From: DATKDU01 sp035512595
GTDB taxonomy: Bacteria; Planctomycetota; Planctomycetia; Pirellulales; Pirellulaceae
Assembly: GCA_035512595.1 (NCBI GenBank)
Contig: DATKDU010000129.1
Coordinates: forward strand, 1-36,782
DNA: 36,782 nucleotides
Reading direction: 5' to 3'
The notes under the pieces were generated by a model. That model was not told the DNA's origin and searched no databases. It was given only the letters and a program-made list of their open reading frames with translations. Below are positions 1 through 8,601 of the stretch, one piece after another. Made by a program: the position numbers and the translations under genes. How positions within the stretch are numbered: position 1 is the stretch's first letter; every line of letters starts with the position of its first letter.

Positions 1-1072
1 ACCCGACTTCGGCCGCTTTGGCAGCGTCAGCGATCTTCCAACGATGGATCTTGTTGTCGCTTCCCCCGGAATAAACCTGAGCGCCGTCGGGATGGAACAT
101 TACGCCGCGGACCGCATTGTTGTGCCCCGAATACGTGATCACCAGCTCGCCCGTCTTGCTGTCGAAGACCTTGGCCGTCTTGTCGCGGCTGGCCGACGCG
201 AGCTTGCTGCCGTCGGCATTCCAGGCAACCGCGAATACCCAGTCGCTGTGGCTGGTGATCGCCAGTTGCTCGCTGCCGCTGGCCACTTCGTAGATGCGGA
301 TCGAGCCGTCGGCGGCGCTTGCGGCAATGCGGTCCCCTTGCGGTGCAAAAGCCACGTCAAACACCACGTCGCTCGTGGTACCGAACACCTTTTGCAGCTC
401 GCCCGAGGCCGCATTGTAAACCCGGCATTCGCCGAGCCGGCCGGGAGTGCCAGAGCCGACGGCGAGCAAGGCGCCATCGGGGCTGAGCGACAGGGCGAAG
501 GTCCGCTGGCCGACGTTGCCGATGCGGCGGATGAGCTGCCCATCGGCCGGGTTCCAGACAGTGACTTCATGATAGCCGCCGGCAAAAAGCTGCGTGCCGT
601 CGCTCGAAAAGGCGACGGCGGTGATCGGCAGGGTCGCGGCATACGCCTCCGGGGCGGCCGGATGCGTCGGCGGCGGGATGTAGCTGGCGAGTGCCGCTTT
701 GGGATCGGGTCCGTCGAACGCGGCCCCTTCTTCGATCCATTTCTTGAGGATCGCGATTTGCTCCGGCGGCAGCGGATCCCCTTCCAGCGGCATTCGCTCG
801 TTGACATCAGTCGAAATGATGCGGCGGAAGGACTCGCTCCCCTCCAAGTCCTTGGCGATGAAGCCAGGCTGCGTCGATTCGCCGGCGGCCACGACCCGCT
901 CAAACGTATCGATGCGATACCCCCCTTCGGCCTTCTTGGGGCCGTGGCAGGCCAGGCAGTTGTTCAAGAGGATTGATGCTACCTCGCCTTTGAAGCTGGT
1001 GGGGGATTGGGCCAGCAGCGGGGCAGCGAGCAGGCAGAGGACGGCGGCCAGGCAGGATCGATGAAGGGGCAT
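1..1072 (-). CDS. Exported cytochrome c (PSCyt1-like) plus WD40 repeat protein, 3' end outside window
   Basis: The reading frame is open from an ATG at 1072 to the window edge (357 codons, no stop), so the C-terminus is missing. The first ~21 residues form a signal peptide (hydrophobic stretch ending LLAQS). A c-type heme motif CLACH (Cys39, Cys42, His43) follows, with the 'CHGPKKAEGGYRI' context typical of planctomycete cytochrome PSCyt1. From about residue 125 to the edge there are repeated WD40 blades, for example 'GSDNKIHRWKI' near the cut end. Inference: a secreted or periplasmic heme protein with a beta-propeller interaction domain; its partner is unknown. It lies downstream of the DUF1549/DUF1553 gene on the same strand, 86 bp away, and is probably in the same operon. 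The ribosome-binding site is weak. Long plus-strand ORFs over it are antisense artefacts of high GC. Confidence 0.9.
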   Translation of the reverse strand, partial: MPLHRSCLAAVLCLLAAPLLAQSPTSFKGEVASILLNNCLACHGPKKAEGGYRIDTFERVVAAGESTQPGFIAKDLEGSESFRRIISTDVNERMPLEGDPLPPEQIAILKKWIEEGAAFDGPDPKAALASYIPPPTHPAAPEAYAATLPITAVAFSSDGTQLFAGGYHEVTVWNPADGQLIRRIGNVGQRTFALSLSPDGALLAVGSGTPGRLGECRVYNAASGELQKVFGTTSDVVFDVAFAPQGDRIAASAADGSIRIYEVASGSEQLAITSHSDWVFAVAWNADGSKLASASRDKTAKVFDSKTGELVITYSGHNNAVRGVMFHPDGAQVYSGGSDNKIHRWKIADAAKAAEVG

Positions 1073-1103
1073 CGCGAATCTCGACGGCGGAGTTGGGAAG
1101 TCT

Positions 1104-1155
1104 GTAGGTCGGCCCTTCCGGGCCGACGCTGGACGGCCCGGAAGGGCCGTCCTAC
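1104..1155. repeat. REP-like inverted doublet with GTAG heads
   Basis: Two near-identical ~25-nt palindromic units face each other: GTAGGTCGGCCCTTCCGGGC (from 1104) and the reverse complement of GTAGGACGGCCCTTCCGGGC (ending 1155). Each carries a GTAG tetranucleotide at its outer end. This is the arrangement of REP pairs (REPINs). It fills the gap between the DUF1549 gene stop (1159-1161) and the cytochrome-WD40 start, where it could also fold as a transcript hairpin. Confidence 0.8.
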
Positions 1156-1158
1156 TGG

Positions 1159-3615
1159 TTAATGCTGGAATAAAAACTCGTTCGTGTTCAGGATCGCCCA
1201 GCAGATGTCCTCGAAGGCTACCACTGGGTCGTTTTTGGCGGCAATGTGAGCCATGCTGGCCGCCAGCTCTTTCTCCGAGGGCTTGCGGCAGACGGCGGCC
1301 AGGTACAACTCCGTGATGATCTCCGGATGCGGTTTTCCCGCCGCCAGGAGCTTGCGGAAGCGGTTGTTCTCGTCGCGGAGCTTGTTGTAAATCAGCGGGC
1401 CGTTGAAAAACTGGATCGCCATGCCGAGATTCGAATCGGTCGTCCGCTCGCACTGGCAAACGGTCTGCCGCTCGGGCTGGCCGAAGATCTTGAGGAACTC
1501 GTGCTTCACGAGGTCCGGGGCGGGAATCTGCGTCGCCTTGGTGCCGGCGGGCAGATTGGGAAACGCTTCGGGAAGCGCCGTCACATTGCAGATCGCGTCC
1601 AGGAGCTGCTCGGCGGTCATCAGCCGCGGCTGGTAGTGCGAAAAGTATCGGGTGTCCTCTTTATTGAAATCGTTCGGGCGGAAGTCGGCCTGATACGTGC
1701 GGCTGTTCAGGATCGTCCGCAAGACGTGCTTGCGGTCGAAGTTGTGGTCGGCAAAATCCTTCGCCAGAGCGTCGAGCAAGGCCGCGTTGCTGGGGGGATT
1801 CGATTCGCGGAAATCGTCGTTGGGCTCGACAATGCCGCGGCCGAAGAGATGGCTCCAGATGCGGTTGGCTTCGACCTTGGCCAGGAACGGATTGTCCTTG
1901 GCGGTGAGCCATGTCAGGAACGGGTCGCGGCGGTCGGTGTCGGCTGGCGGCTCGATATCCCCCTGCATCGGCAGCCAGGGCTTCATCTGCTTGCCGGTGC
2001 GGGGCTGCGTTACTTCGCCCGACTTGGTGGTGTAGATCAAAAACTCATCGGGGCGCGACGACTTCTTCCGCTGCACGCGGTTGAAGAAGGCGGCCATGCC
2101 GTAGTAATTGTCCTGGGTCCAGCGCTCGAACGGATGGTTGTGGCACTTGGCGCACTGCATGCGAGCGCCGAGAAAGACCTGAGCCACCGTTTCCACGCAG
2201 TCGTTGGTATCGACGGCCGTGCGGTAGAAGTTGGCGGCGGCATTCTCCAGCGTGCTCCCTTCCGCCCCGAGCAGCTCGCGGGCGAACTGGTCGTAGGGCA
2301 TGTTCTTCTCGAACGAGTGCAGGAGCCAGCGGTGGTATTTGTGGACCCCGTCGCCGCCGACCTGGGCACTGGTCATCTTGAGGAGATCGCCCCATTTGAG
2401 CGCCCAAAAGCGGGCGTACTCGGGCCGCTCCAAAAGTGCATCAATTAGCTTGGCCCGCTTGGCCGGATCGGCATCGGTCAGGAATTTCTGCGTTTCCTCG
2501 ACGCTGGGCAGCACGCCGATCACGTCGCAGTACACGCGGCGCAAAAATTCCTCGTCGCTGCACAACCCGGACGGCAGGAATTTTAGTTGCTGAAGCTTCT
2601 GATAGACGAGCTCATCGACGTAATTGTTGGCCGGGGCACTGGGCCACTGGTAGCCCTCGATGTCCTTCACGAACGTGAGGAAGCACGACTCGATGAACTC
2701 CATGTAGCGGACGACGATCGCCGCTTCGCCACGATTGTGCCCGATAACCAGGCCGCCGGTGGTCACGTCGGCCACCTCGCTGTCGCTTGTCGAATAGCAG
2801 GCCATGTCGGTGATGTCGCGGATGCTGCCGTCGGAGAAATGGGCCAGGACGCACAGTTGCTGCGTATGGGCCGGCCGCTTGAGCACCCGTCCGGTCGGCG
2901 GCGTAATCTCGATCTTCACGCACCGCGGCGCACCCTCGCTGTCTTGCTTACAGCCTTCCGCAATCCACTGTCGCATCAGCGCAAAAGCCGGATCGCTCCG
3001 CTTGAGCCTGAGCCCGCCGCCGTGCGGCACCTTCATCAGCGGCTTGGCCAGGAGCAGGCTCTCTTCGGGATTGATGACATTCGTGCGGCGGCCGAGGTCT
3101 TCGCGAATCAGCGTCAGCTTGTCCACCGTCGGGTCGAAGGCCCGCAGCGACAATCGAAACCCTCCTTTGCCGCTGGGACTGCCGTGGCAGGCCCCCATGT
3201 TGCACCCCTGCTTGGAAAGCGCGGCCAGCATTTCGTATTCAAACGAAACCGGCTGCGGGGCGGCCTGACCGCTGACTTCAATCGTCGTTTTCGCCGTTTG
3301 TCCGCCGGCCGTAATCGTGATCTCGGCATTGCCGTCCTTGTGCGGCTTGACGATGGAGCCATCCACCGCAGCAATCGACGCGTCGCTGGAAGCGAACTGC
3401 GCGGCCCGCGTCAGGTCCTGCACCGTGCCGTCGGCATACACGCCCGTCACGACGAGCTGCACCTGGCCGCGCGGGCCGGCAAGCTTGAATGAAGCCGGAG
3501 CGACTTCGATTCGCTGCGGAGTGCCGACCTGGATTGGCTCCAGCGCCTCCTCGGCCATGGTCCATGCCGGACAGGCAATCGCGGCAATCGTCACGAGAAC
3601 GAAGATTCGTCGCAT
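1159..3615 (-). CDS. Exported Ig-like/DUF1549/DUF1553 cytochrome-type protein
   Basis: This is an 818-residue protein with an N-terminal signal peptide (about residues 1-21, ending TMAEE). A bacterial Ig-like (BIG2) domain spans about residues 33-115 and a second similar segment lies near 230-310. The first Cys motif is CNMGACH (Cys138, Cys143, His144), a CX4CH spacing rather than CX2CH. DUF1549 spans roughly 325-500, and a canonical CAKCH (Cys488, Cys491, His492) lies in 'CAKCHNHPFERW'. DUF1553 fills the C-terminal third ('FLTWLTAKDNPFLAKVEANRIW'-type start near 570). The families are characteristic of planctomycetes; their biochemical role is not established, although heme binding and exported oxidative or polymer-degrading roles have been suggested. 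An AAGGA ribosome site lies 8 nt before the ATG. The gap to the upstream PPC gene is 13 nt, which supports an operon. Confidence 0.93.
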   Translation of the reverse strand: MRRIFVLVTIAAIACPAWTMAEEALEPIQVGTPQRIEVAPASFKLAGPRGQVQLVVTGVYADGTVQDLTRAAQFASSDASIAAVDGSIVKPHKDGNAEITITAGGQTAKTTIEVSGQAAPQPVSFEYEMLAALSKQGCNMGACHGSPSGKGGFRLSLRAFDPTVDKLTLIREDLGRRTNVINPEESLLLAKPLMKVPHGGGLRLKRSDPAFALMRQWIAEGCKQDSEGAPRCVKIEITPPTGRVLKRPAHTQQLCVLAHFSDGSIRDITDMACYSTSDSEVADVTTGGLVIGHNRGEAAIVVRYMEFIESCFLTFVKDIEGYQWPSAPANNYVDELVYQKLQQLKFLPSGLCSDEEFLRRVYCDVIGVLPSVEETQKFLTDADPAKRAKLIDALLERPEYARFWALKWGDLLKMTSAQVGGDGVHKYHRWLLHSFEKNMPYDQFARELLGAEGSTLENAAANFYRTAVDTNDCVETVAQVFLGARMQCAKCHNHPFERWTQDNYYGMAAFFNRVQRKKSSRPDEFLIYTTKSGEVTQPRTGKQMKPWLPMQGDIEPPADTDRRDPFLTWLTAKDNPFLAKVEANRIWSHLFGRGIVEPNDDFRESNPPSNAALLDALAKDFADHNFDRKHVLRTILNSRTYQADFRPNDFNKEDTRYFSHYQPRLMTAEQLLDAICNVTALPEAFPNLPAGTKATQIPAPDLVKHEFLKIFGQPERQTVCQCERTTDSNLGMAIQFFNGPLIYNKLRDENNRFRKLLAAGKPHPEIITELYLAAVCRKPSEKELAASMAHIAAKNDPVVAFEDICWAILNTNEFLFQH

Positions 3616-3628
3616 GGTGTAATCCTTA

Positions 3629-5944
3629 CTACGGAGCTTTCACTTCCAGATTGACGTTCGGGCTGTCCGCCGCAATATCCACCCCGGCGTATTTCGTCGT
3701 GGCCGTCACCGCCAACTCGGCAAACACGCCTGGAGCGGCTTCGGCGGCGGCAGCCAATTCGACTTCCAATTCGTTCGGATTGGGCAGAAGCGTCACTTTG
3801 CTGACCGAAACGCCGGCGGGGAGCTTTTTGAAGGCGATGTCCACCGGCTGGGCATCGATGCCGCGGCGGGTGAGCGTGATCTTGACCTTCTGCTTCTGTC
3901 CGACGACCAGCGGCCCGGCCGGCGCGACAGCCACCGACAGCGGCGTGACCACGTTGATCGCAATATCTCTCGTCACAACTGCCTGCCCGCGGCCGGCCAT
4001 CTCGGCATAGGTGAGAATCTTGAACAGCCGCTGACCTTCCGCCAGGTTTTTCGGCCCCTTGAGCACGACGTCGTAGGTCTCTTTCGGCCCGTTGCCGTTT
4101 CGCTTGATCTCCGCGGTGAAGCCGGCGGGCAACCCCTGCGGAAGCACCGTCAGCGGCACATCCTTGAAGTTGGCGTCGGTGCGGTCCATGGTCAGCACGA
4201 GCTGCGCCTGGCCGGCAGTCCGCGGGAAGTCCACGTCGATCTTGTCAGCAGTCACTGCATAAAAGGCGGGCCGATCGGGAAGACCGCCCACAAAGATCAG
4301 ACCATCGAGCCAGGCTTGCGGATAGGCCATGAAGGGACGGCCCGCTTTGAGAATCGCGGCCGTTCTGGCCCGCGCTCCGTACGTCGCGCCGTCGATCTCC
4401 GCGGTGCCGACGATGTGCAGCGGGACGATTTCCGCTTCCGTCAGGTCGGCGGGGGCGATGACATACATCACCACCTCGGCGGCCTTCTCGGGAATCACGT
4501 TGTTGAACACCCGCCAGCCGCTCTTGGGTGCATCGATGTCGAGCCGAATCGGGCCGTCGTATCCATTGCGGACTGCTTGCACGGCAATCGAGAACGCACC
4601 CCCTTTGGACTGCGCCAGCCGCATCTTGGCCGCCTGATCGGGCTTGATGTTGAGCGCGAACGAATTACCGGTGCGGAGCTCGATGCGATAGGTGAACTCC
4701 GGGCCGCCGCGGCCGAGCAAATCCTCCGCAGTCAGCTTGTAGACGCCCGTTTCCGGCGCCACGACGCTCAGCGTCTCTTCCTCGCTCTCGGTTACCGGCG
4801 ATTCGCCGAGCACTGCCCCTGCTGCGTTGTAGAGCTTCATCGCCACCACTGCGGGCGAATGCAGGCTCCGCGAAAACGATTTGGCGGTGATGCGAGTTCC
4901 TTTGGAAGCGGCAAACTGGTAGCTGTCTACATTCTTTTCCGCTTCCAGCCGCCCGCTCACAGCGCCGGGGATCTGAATCAACGTCGGTTGTCCCGAGGCC
5001 GCATTTTCCACGTGCTCTGGCAGATCGCTGGCGACGGCAACGGCGAATCCGCTCGATGTGCCGCCGGGGAGCTTCACGCTGACGGGAACGCGCTGGCCGA
5101 CTGCCGCCGGTGATGCGCCAACGACCACCGAAGCGATCCCTTCCGCCAGCGGACCCGACACACCTACGTGCGAAGCACCTCCCAACGGCACTCCCGTGGG
5201 ATAGGCCGTCGAGACAAGCGGAAAATCGCCAATCCGCAGCCGGTAGCGTCCGCCAGCTTTGTAGCGGTTGTCGCGCAGCTCCAGGGTGTAAGTGCCGTCC
5301 GCTGGAAAGACGAAGCTCGTGCGGCAATCGGCTCCCAAGCTCAAATCATCGTCGGCCAGCAAGAGTTCGCGGCCGCTGGGATCGAGCAGACGCATGACTG
5401 GGTCGAAGTCGCTCGCCAGCCGATTGGCGACGACTTCAATACTCAGTCGCTGATTGGCCTTGGCGGCGAATTTGTAATAGTCGAAGACCGTGCCGTCGCT
5501 GACGCCATCCACAGCGGAAGGAATCGCGACCTCCTGCGCGGTTGTAGGCGCGTGATTGTTCGCGTTGTCCGCCACGCTCGGCAAATCATCGACCGCAAAG
5601 AACAACTGGTCGCTGATCCCCTCGCTGGTGGCAACGAGCAGGCTGCCAATGCCGCAGGCCGCGTCGGCGGGCAGGGTGACCTTGAGCGTAAGCTGTGTCT
5701 TTCCCTTTTGATTGGCATCGCCGGGGACGGCTTCGATCTGCATGCCTGGATAGCTGCTCCAGACCTTCAGGGGCTGGTCGAGCTTGGCCCCAGTGACCAC
5801 CATGTCGGTCGTCTTTCCGGGGGAGGCGGCACCGGGAGCAATACCCGAGAGCGCCGGCTGAGCTAAGCTCGCTGGAGCGCAAATAAACGGAAGTGCGCAG
5901 GTGACAGCCCCAAGCATGCGCGGCAAACGCGGCAATAGTCGCAT
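3629..5944 (-). CDS. Exported protein with PPC (pre-peptidase C-terminal-like) domains
   Basis: This 771-residue protein has a signal peptide of about 28 residues (hydrophobic 'LGAVTCALPFICAPASLAQ'). A first domain near 30-115 resembles an Ig/IPT-like fold ('GIAPGAASPGKTTDMVVTG'). PPC-type beta domains follow at about 145-240 ('YYKFAAKANQRLSIEVV', 'DPSGRELLLADDD', 'GTYTLELRDNRYKAGGRY') and about 325-425 ('DSYQFAASKGTRI'). The C-terminal 350 residues are beta-rich without a family I can name. No protease catalytic domain is visible, so it is probably a binding or structural exported protein. It is the first gene of an operon with the DUF1549/DUF1553 gene (13-nt gap) and the cytochrome-WD40 gene. 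In planctomycete genomes such PPC genes often precede DUF1549/DUF1553 genes. Confidence 0.88.
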   Translation of the reverse strand: MRLLPRLPRMLGAVTCALPFICAPASLAQPALSGIAPGAASPGKTTDMVVTGAKLDQPLKVWSSYPGMQIEAVPGDANQKGKTQLTLKVTLPADAACGIGSLLVATSEGISDQLFFAVDDLPSVADNANNHAPTTAQEVAIPSAVDGVSDGTVFDYYKFAAKANQRLSIEVVANRLASDFDPVMRLLDPSGRELLLADDDLSLGADCRTSFVFPADGTYTLELRDNRYKAGGRYRLRIGDFPLVSTAYPTGVPLGGASHVGVSGPLAEGIASVVVGASPAAVGQRVPVSVKLPGGTSSGFAVAVASDLPEHVENAASGQPTLIQIPGAVSGRLEAEKNVDSYQFAASKGTRITAKSFSRSLHSPAVVAMKLYNAAGAVLGESPVTESEEETLSVVAPETGVYKLTAEDLLGRGGPEFTYRIELRTGNSFALNIKPDQAAKMRLAQSKGGAFSIAVQAVRNGYDGPIRLDIDAPKSGWRVFNNVIPEKAAEVVMYVIAPADLTEAEIVPLHIVGTAEIDGATYGARARTAAILKAGRPFMAYPQAWLDGLIFVGGLPDRPAFYAVTADKIDVDFPRTAGQAQLVLTMDRTDANFKDVPLTVLPQGLPAGFTAEIKRNGNGPKETYDVVLKGPKNLAEGQRLFKILTYAEMAGRGQAVVTRDIAINVVTPLSVAVAPAGPLVVGQKQKVKITLTRRGIDAQPVDIAFKKLPAGVSVSKVTLLPNPNELEVELAAAAEAAPGVFAELAVTATTKYAGVDIAADSPNVNLEVKAP

Positions 5945-6259
5945 GACGATTTGGCGAAGGCGGGAGGTTCAGGCGGGATTGCGGTTGGCGGATCGCCAGC
6001 AACATCGGCTAGCGCGGGACAGGTTTGGGCAGGGTCGCTTGCGCTTACCCATCAAGCCAGCCGCATCTATTGTGCGCCGAATCGGGGCGCGGGTCAATCA
6101 ACGCACGGCAAGAACCGGACAGTACTTATGCCGCCAATGCCGCGGCGGCGCACTGGCCGGGTCAAAAATTCGCCCGTCACCAGCGAATACGCTCAATGCC
6201 AGGTCTTTCAAAATCTGGTCTCGCTCATCACCGGCGCGATGCCGAAGGCGAAGTAGGGG
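5945..6259. other. 315-bp intergenic region upstream of the PPC operon
   Basis: No credible gene is seen here. It separates the promoter side of the PPC operon (minus) from the 3' end of the citrate synthase gene (minus). The stretch holds the sigma70-like promoter described at 6069-6097 and a small GGGG-CTAT-CCCC hairpin at about 6256-6267 that overlaps the synthase stop codon. The short ORFs in this region lack family signals. Confidence 0.6.
6069..6097 (-). promoter_or_regulatory. Predicted sigma70-type promoter of the PPC/DUF1549/cytochrome operon
   Basis: On the minus strand, TTGACC (6092-6097) is followed by exactly 17 nt and CACAAT (6069-6074). A transcript would start near 6060 and leave a leader of about 115 nt before the ATG at 5944. 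The match is by eye; there is no experimental support. Confidence 0.55.
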
Positions 6260-7396
6260 CTATCCCCGCTTCTCCACGGCCACCCACTTCCGCATCGCCG
6301 GGCCGCGATAGATGGCCCGCGGACGCATGATGCGGTTGTCATCGAGCTGCTCGATCACGTGGGCGCTCCAGCCGACCACGCGGGCCGCCACGAACAGCGG
6401 CGTAAAAAGGTCCGCGGGTAATCCGAGATAGTGATAAAGCCGGGCGCACGGCCAATCGACATTCGGCGGAATCTTCTTCTCGGTCCAGATCGTCCGCTCG
6501 ATCACGTCCGCGGTTGCTTCCAGCGATTCATTGCCGGTCTCGGCGGCAATCGGAGCGACGAGCTTCTTCAGGTAGACCGCACGCGGATCGCCATCCTTAT
6601 AGACCCGGTGGCCGAAGCCCATCACCTTTTCCTTTTTCGCCAGCATCTGCCGAGCCCACGCTTCGGCTTTCTCGACCGAACCGACGGAGAGTAGCACCTC
6701 CAGCGCTCGCTCGTTGGCCCCGCCGTGCAGCGGCCCCTTCAGTGTGCCGATCGCGGCCGTAATCGACGAGTGCAAGTCCGACAGCGTCGAGCAGACGCAG
6801 CGGGCGGCAAATGTCGAAGCGTTGAACTCATGCTCGGCATACAGGATGTACGAGACGTCGAGCGCCTTGACCTGCTTTTCGCTGGGTTTCTCGCCGCGAA
6901 GCATCCAGAGAAAATTTGCGGCCAGAGGCAGCGAAACGTCGGCGGCAACCGGCTCCTTTCCCTCCTTGAGCCGCTGGCGGGAGGCAATCACGATGGGGAG
7001 CTGCGCCAACAGCCGCTCCGCCTTGCGGATGTTGGCGTCGTGACTGCCGTCGGCCGTGTCGGGATCGAAATGAGCGAGAAAGCTGGTCGCGGTCCGCAGG
7101 ACGTCCATCGTCGGCGCCGCGGCGGGAATTTTTCGCAGCGTGTCGATCAACTCGCTTGGAATGTTTGCAGCCTTTCCTAGCCGCGAGCGAAAATCGGCCG
7201 ATTGCCGCTGCGTCGGCAGCTCTCCGTACAGGATGAGGTACGCGACTTCCTCAAAGGTCGAGTTGGCGGCCAGGTCCTCGATCGCGTAGCCGCGATAGGT
7301 CAGCCCGGTATCGACGGTGCTGATGGCGGTCTCGCCGGCAATTACCCCCTCAAGGCCAGGGGAATACGCTTCGCTGCGATGGGTCGGTGCGGACAT
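6260..7396 (-). CDS. prpC: Citrate synthase family, probably 2-methylcitrate synthase
   Basis: The 378-residue length is usual for short bacterial citrate/2-methylcitrate synthases. The enzyme condenses oxaloacetate with acetyl-CoA or propionyl-CoA. Visible active-site elements are His189 (AEHEFNAST), His224 (GPLHGGANE), His263 (GFGHRVYK) and Asp314 (NVDWPCARLY). Conserved N-terminal text 'GLTYRGYAIEDLA' is also present. Family membership is certain. The preference for propionyl-CoA is inferred from the neighbour on the same strand, methylisocitrate lyase, 144 bp upstream. Generic citrate synthase (gltA) is the alternative and cannot be excluded by motifs alone. Start chosen at the ATG at 7396; no strong ribosome site is visible. 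The gap to the upstream gene is filled by a heptamer repeat hairpin. Confidence 0.9.
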   Translation of the reverse strand: MSAPTHRSEAYSPGLEGVIAGETAISTVDTGLTYRGYAIEDLAANSTFEEVAYLILYGELPTQRQSADFRSRLGKAANIPSELIDTLRKIPAAAPTMDVLRTATSFLAHFDPDTADGSHDANIRKAERLLAQLPIVIASRQRLKEGKEPVAADVSLPLAANFLWMLRGEKPSEKQVKALDVSYILYAEHEFNASTFAARCVCSTLSDLHSSITAAIGTLKGPLHGGANERALEVLLSVGSVEKAEAWARQMLAKKEKVMGFGHRVYKDGDPRAVYLKKLVAPIAAETGNESLEATADVIERTIWTEKKIPPNVDWPCARLYHYLGLPADLFTPLFVAARVVGWSAHVIEQLDDNRIMRPRAIYRGPAMRKWVAVEKRG

Positions 7397-7454
7397 GGGT
7401 GGCCAGGGGAAAGGTTAGTGTTCAGTCTGTTGGATTGTATCACAGCAGACCGTC

Positions 7455-7546
7455 CAAATGACCAATGACCAATGACCAATGACCAAGTCCCAATGACCAA
7501 TGGCTTTGCTCGGGATTGGTCATTGGGAATTGGTCATTGGTCATTT
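7455..7546. repeat. Inverted pair of CCAATGA heptamer arrays
   Basis: Tandem CCAATGA units on the left (about 7455-7502) and their reverse complement TCATTGG on the right (about 7515-7546) can fold into a long hairpin. The right arm overlaps the prpB stop codon (7541-7543). The array occupies most of the gap between prpB and prpC and may affect transcript stability or read-through. Confidence 0.85.
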
Positions 7547-8422
7547 CCCCGCCTCCCCTCCAAAGTGGGCACGGTCCCGCTCTTCGTACTCACGGTAATC
7601 GAGCAGCTCGTACAACTCCTCGCGGGTCTGCATCAGGTCGAGGATGTTCTGCTGCGTTCCTTCGTCGGCAATTACATCCAGGGCACACTGCATGGCCTTC
7701 ATGGCCACGCGGAGCAGCGTCACCGGATAGAGGACGGCCGAATAGCCCAGGTCTGCCAACTCTTGAAGCGTCAAGAGCGGGCTCTTGCCAAACTCCGTCA
7801 TGTTGGCGACCAGCGGCGCGTCGATTGCGCGGGAAAAGCGCTCGAATTCCTCCTTGGTGGCGAGCGCTTCGGGAAAGATCCAGTCCGCTCCGGCGGCGAG
7901 AAACCGCCTGGCCCGCTCGATGGCGTCGTCCAGGCTCGTCACGCCACGGGCATCGGTCCGGGCGATGAGGATCAGATCGGAATCGAGGCGGGCTTCGGCT
8001 GCCGCCCGCAGTTTGGCGCACATCACTTCCGGCTCGACGAGGATCTTGCCCGACAAGTGGCCGCACCGCTTGGGAAGCTGCTGGTCTTCGAGTTGAATCG
8101 CCGCTGCCCCGGCCGATTCGAGCTCGACGACCGTCCGCTCCACGTTCAGTGCTTCGCCAAAGCCCGTGTCGGCATCGACGATCAGCGGCAGTCGCGTGCT
8201 GCGGGCAATCCAGGCCGTTTGCTGCGCAAGTTCCGTCAACGTGAAGAGTCCCACATCCGGAAGCGCCAGCGATCCGGCCGAGAATGCCGCACCGGAGAGA
8301 TATGCCGCCTCGAAGCCCGCCTCTTCGATCAGCCGGGCCGCCAGGGCATTGGGCGCACCGATCACCTGAATGGTGGAGTCCTCGATTGCATCGCGAAGCG
8401 CTTTGCCAGGAGAAGTTGACAT
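7541..8422 (-). CDS. prpB: Methylisocitrate lyase (PEP mutase/isocitrate lyase superfamily)
   Basis: It cleaves 2-methylisocitrate to pyruvate and succinate in the methylcitrate cycle of propionate breakdown. The product from the ATG at 8422 is 293 residues, matching the usual PrpB length. The TIM-barrel metal site is seen as DADTGFGE (83-90), and the catalytic loop is KRCGH (118-122, catalytic Cys120), the PrpB-type version of the isocitrate lyase signature. 'LIARTDARGV' follows. An upstream in-frame start at 8566 would add 48 residues translated from a REP-like repeat and is rejected. The gene is followed by prpC on the same strand and is probably co-transcribed with it. No prpD or acnD is present in the window. 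A clear ribosome site is lacking. Confidence 0.92.
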   Translation of the reverse strand: MSTSPGKALRDAIEDSTIQVIGAPNALAARLIEEAGFEAAYLSGAAFSAGSLALPDVGLFTLTELAQQTAWIARSTRLPLIVDADTGFGEALNVERTVVELESAGAAAIQLEDQQLPKRCGHLSGKILVEPEVMCAKLRAAAEARLDSDLILIARTDARGVTSLDDAIERARRFLAAGADWIFPEALATKEEFERFSRAIDAPLVANMTEFGKSPLLTLQELADLGYSAVLYPVTLLRVAMKAMQCALDVIADEGTQQNILDLMQTREELYELLDYREYEERDRAHFGGEAGK

Positions 8423-8423
8423 A

Positions 8424-8566
8424 TTGGATTTTGGAGTGCGGCGACTTGTCGCCGCTTTGAGATTCTTTGGATTAAAACTATGGCGGCAGTCGGCAGCGGG
8501 ATGTTCCCAGTATAGGCAGTCCCGAAGCTCCAAAAGCGGCGACAAATCGCCGCACTCGAAATCCAA
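8424..8566. repeat. REP-like inverted doublet around the prpB / membrane-protein divergent promoter region
   Basis: A ~34-nt unit at 8424-8459 and its inverted near-copy at 8532-8566 share TGCGGCGACTTGTCGCCGC-like cores, each itself palindromic. About 70 nt lie between the arms. This inner part contains a TATACT -10-like hexamer on the minus strand (8509-8514) without a convincing -35. The left arm begins 2 nt upstream of the prpB start codon. The heads read GGAG/CGAG rather than GTAG. Confidence 0.75.
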
Positions 8567-8601
8567 GAGTGCCCTCGCGCAAAACGGGTGCGGCAGTTAA
8601 A

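Noticed and set aside
44..976. 310-codon plus-strand ORF
   Set aside because: It is exactly antisense and in codon register to the cytochrome-WD40 gene, which has a signal peptide, a heme motif and WD40 blades. The plus frame has no family features and is a high-GC shadow.
1246..3492. Long plus-strand ORFs (400 and 301 codons) over the DUF1549/DUF1553 gene
   Set aside because: Antisense shadows in GC-rich DNA; low-complexity, Arg/Gly/Ala-rich products without motifs.
7455..7546. Repeat arrays considered as CRISPR
   Set aside because: Units are contiguous 7-mers without spacers, and arms are inverted; no cas genes are present.
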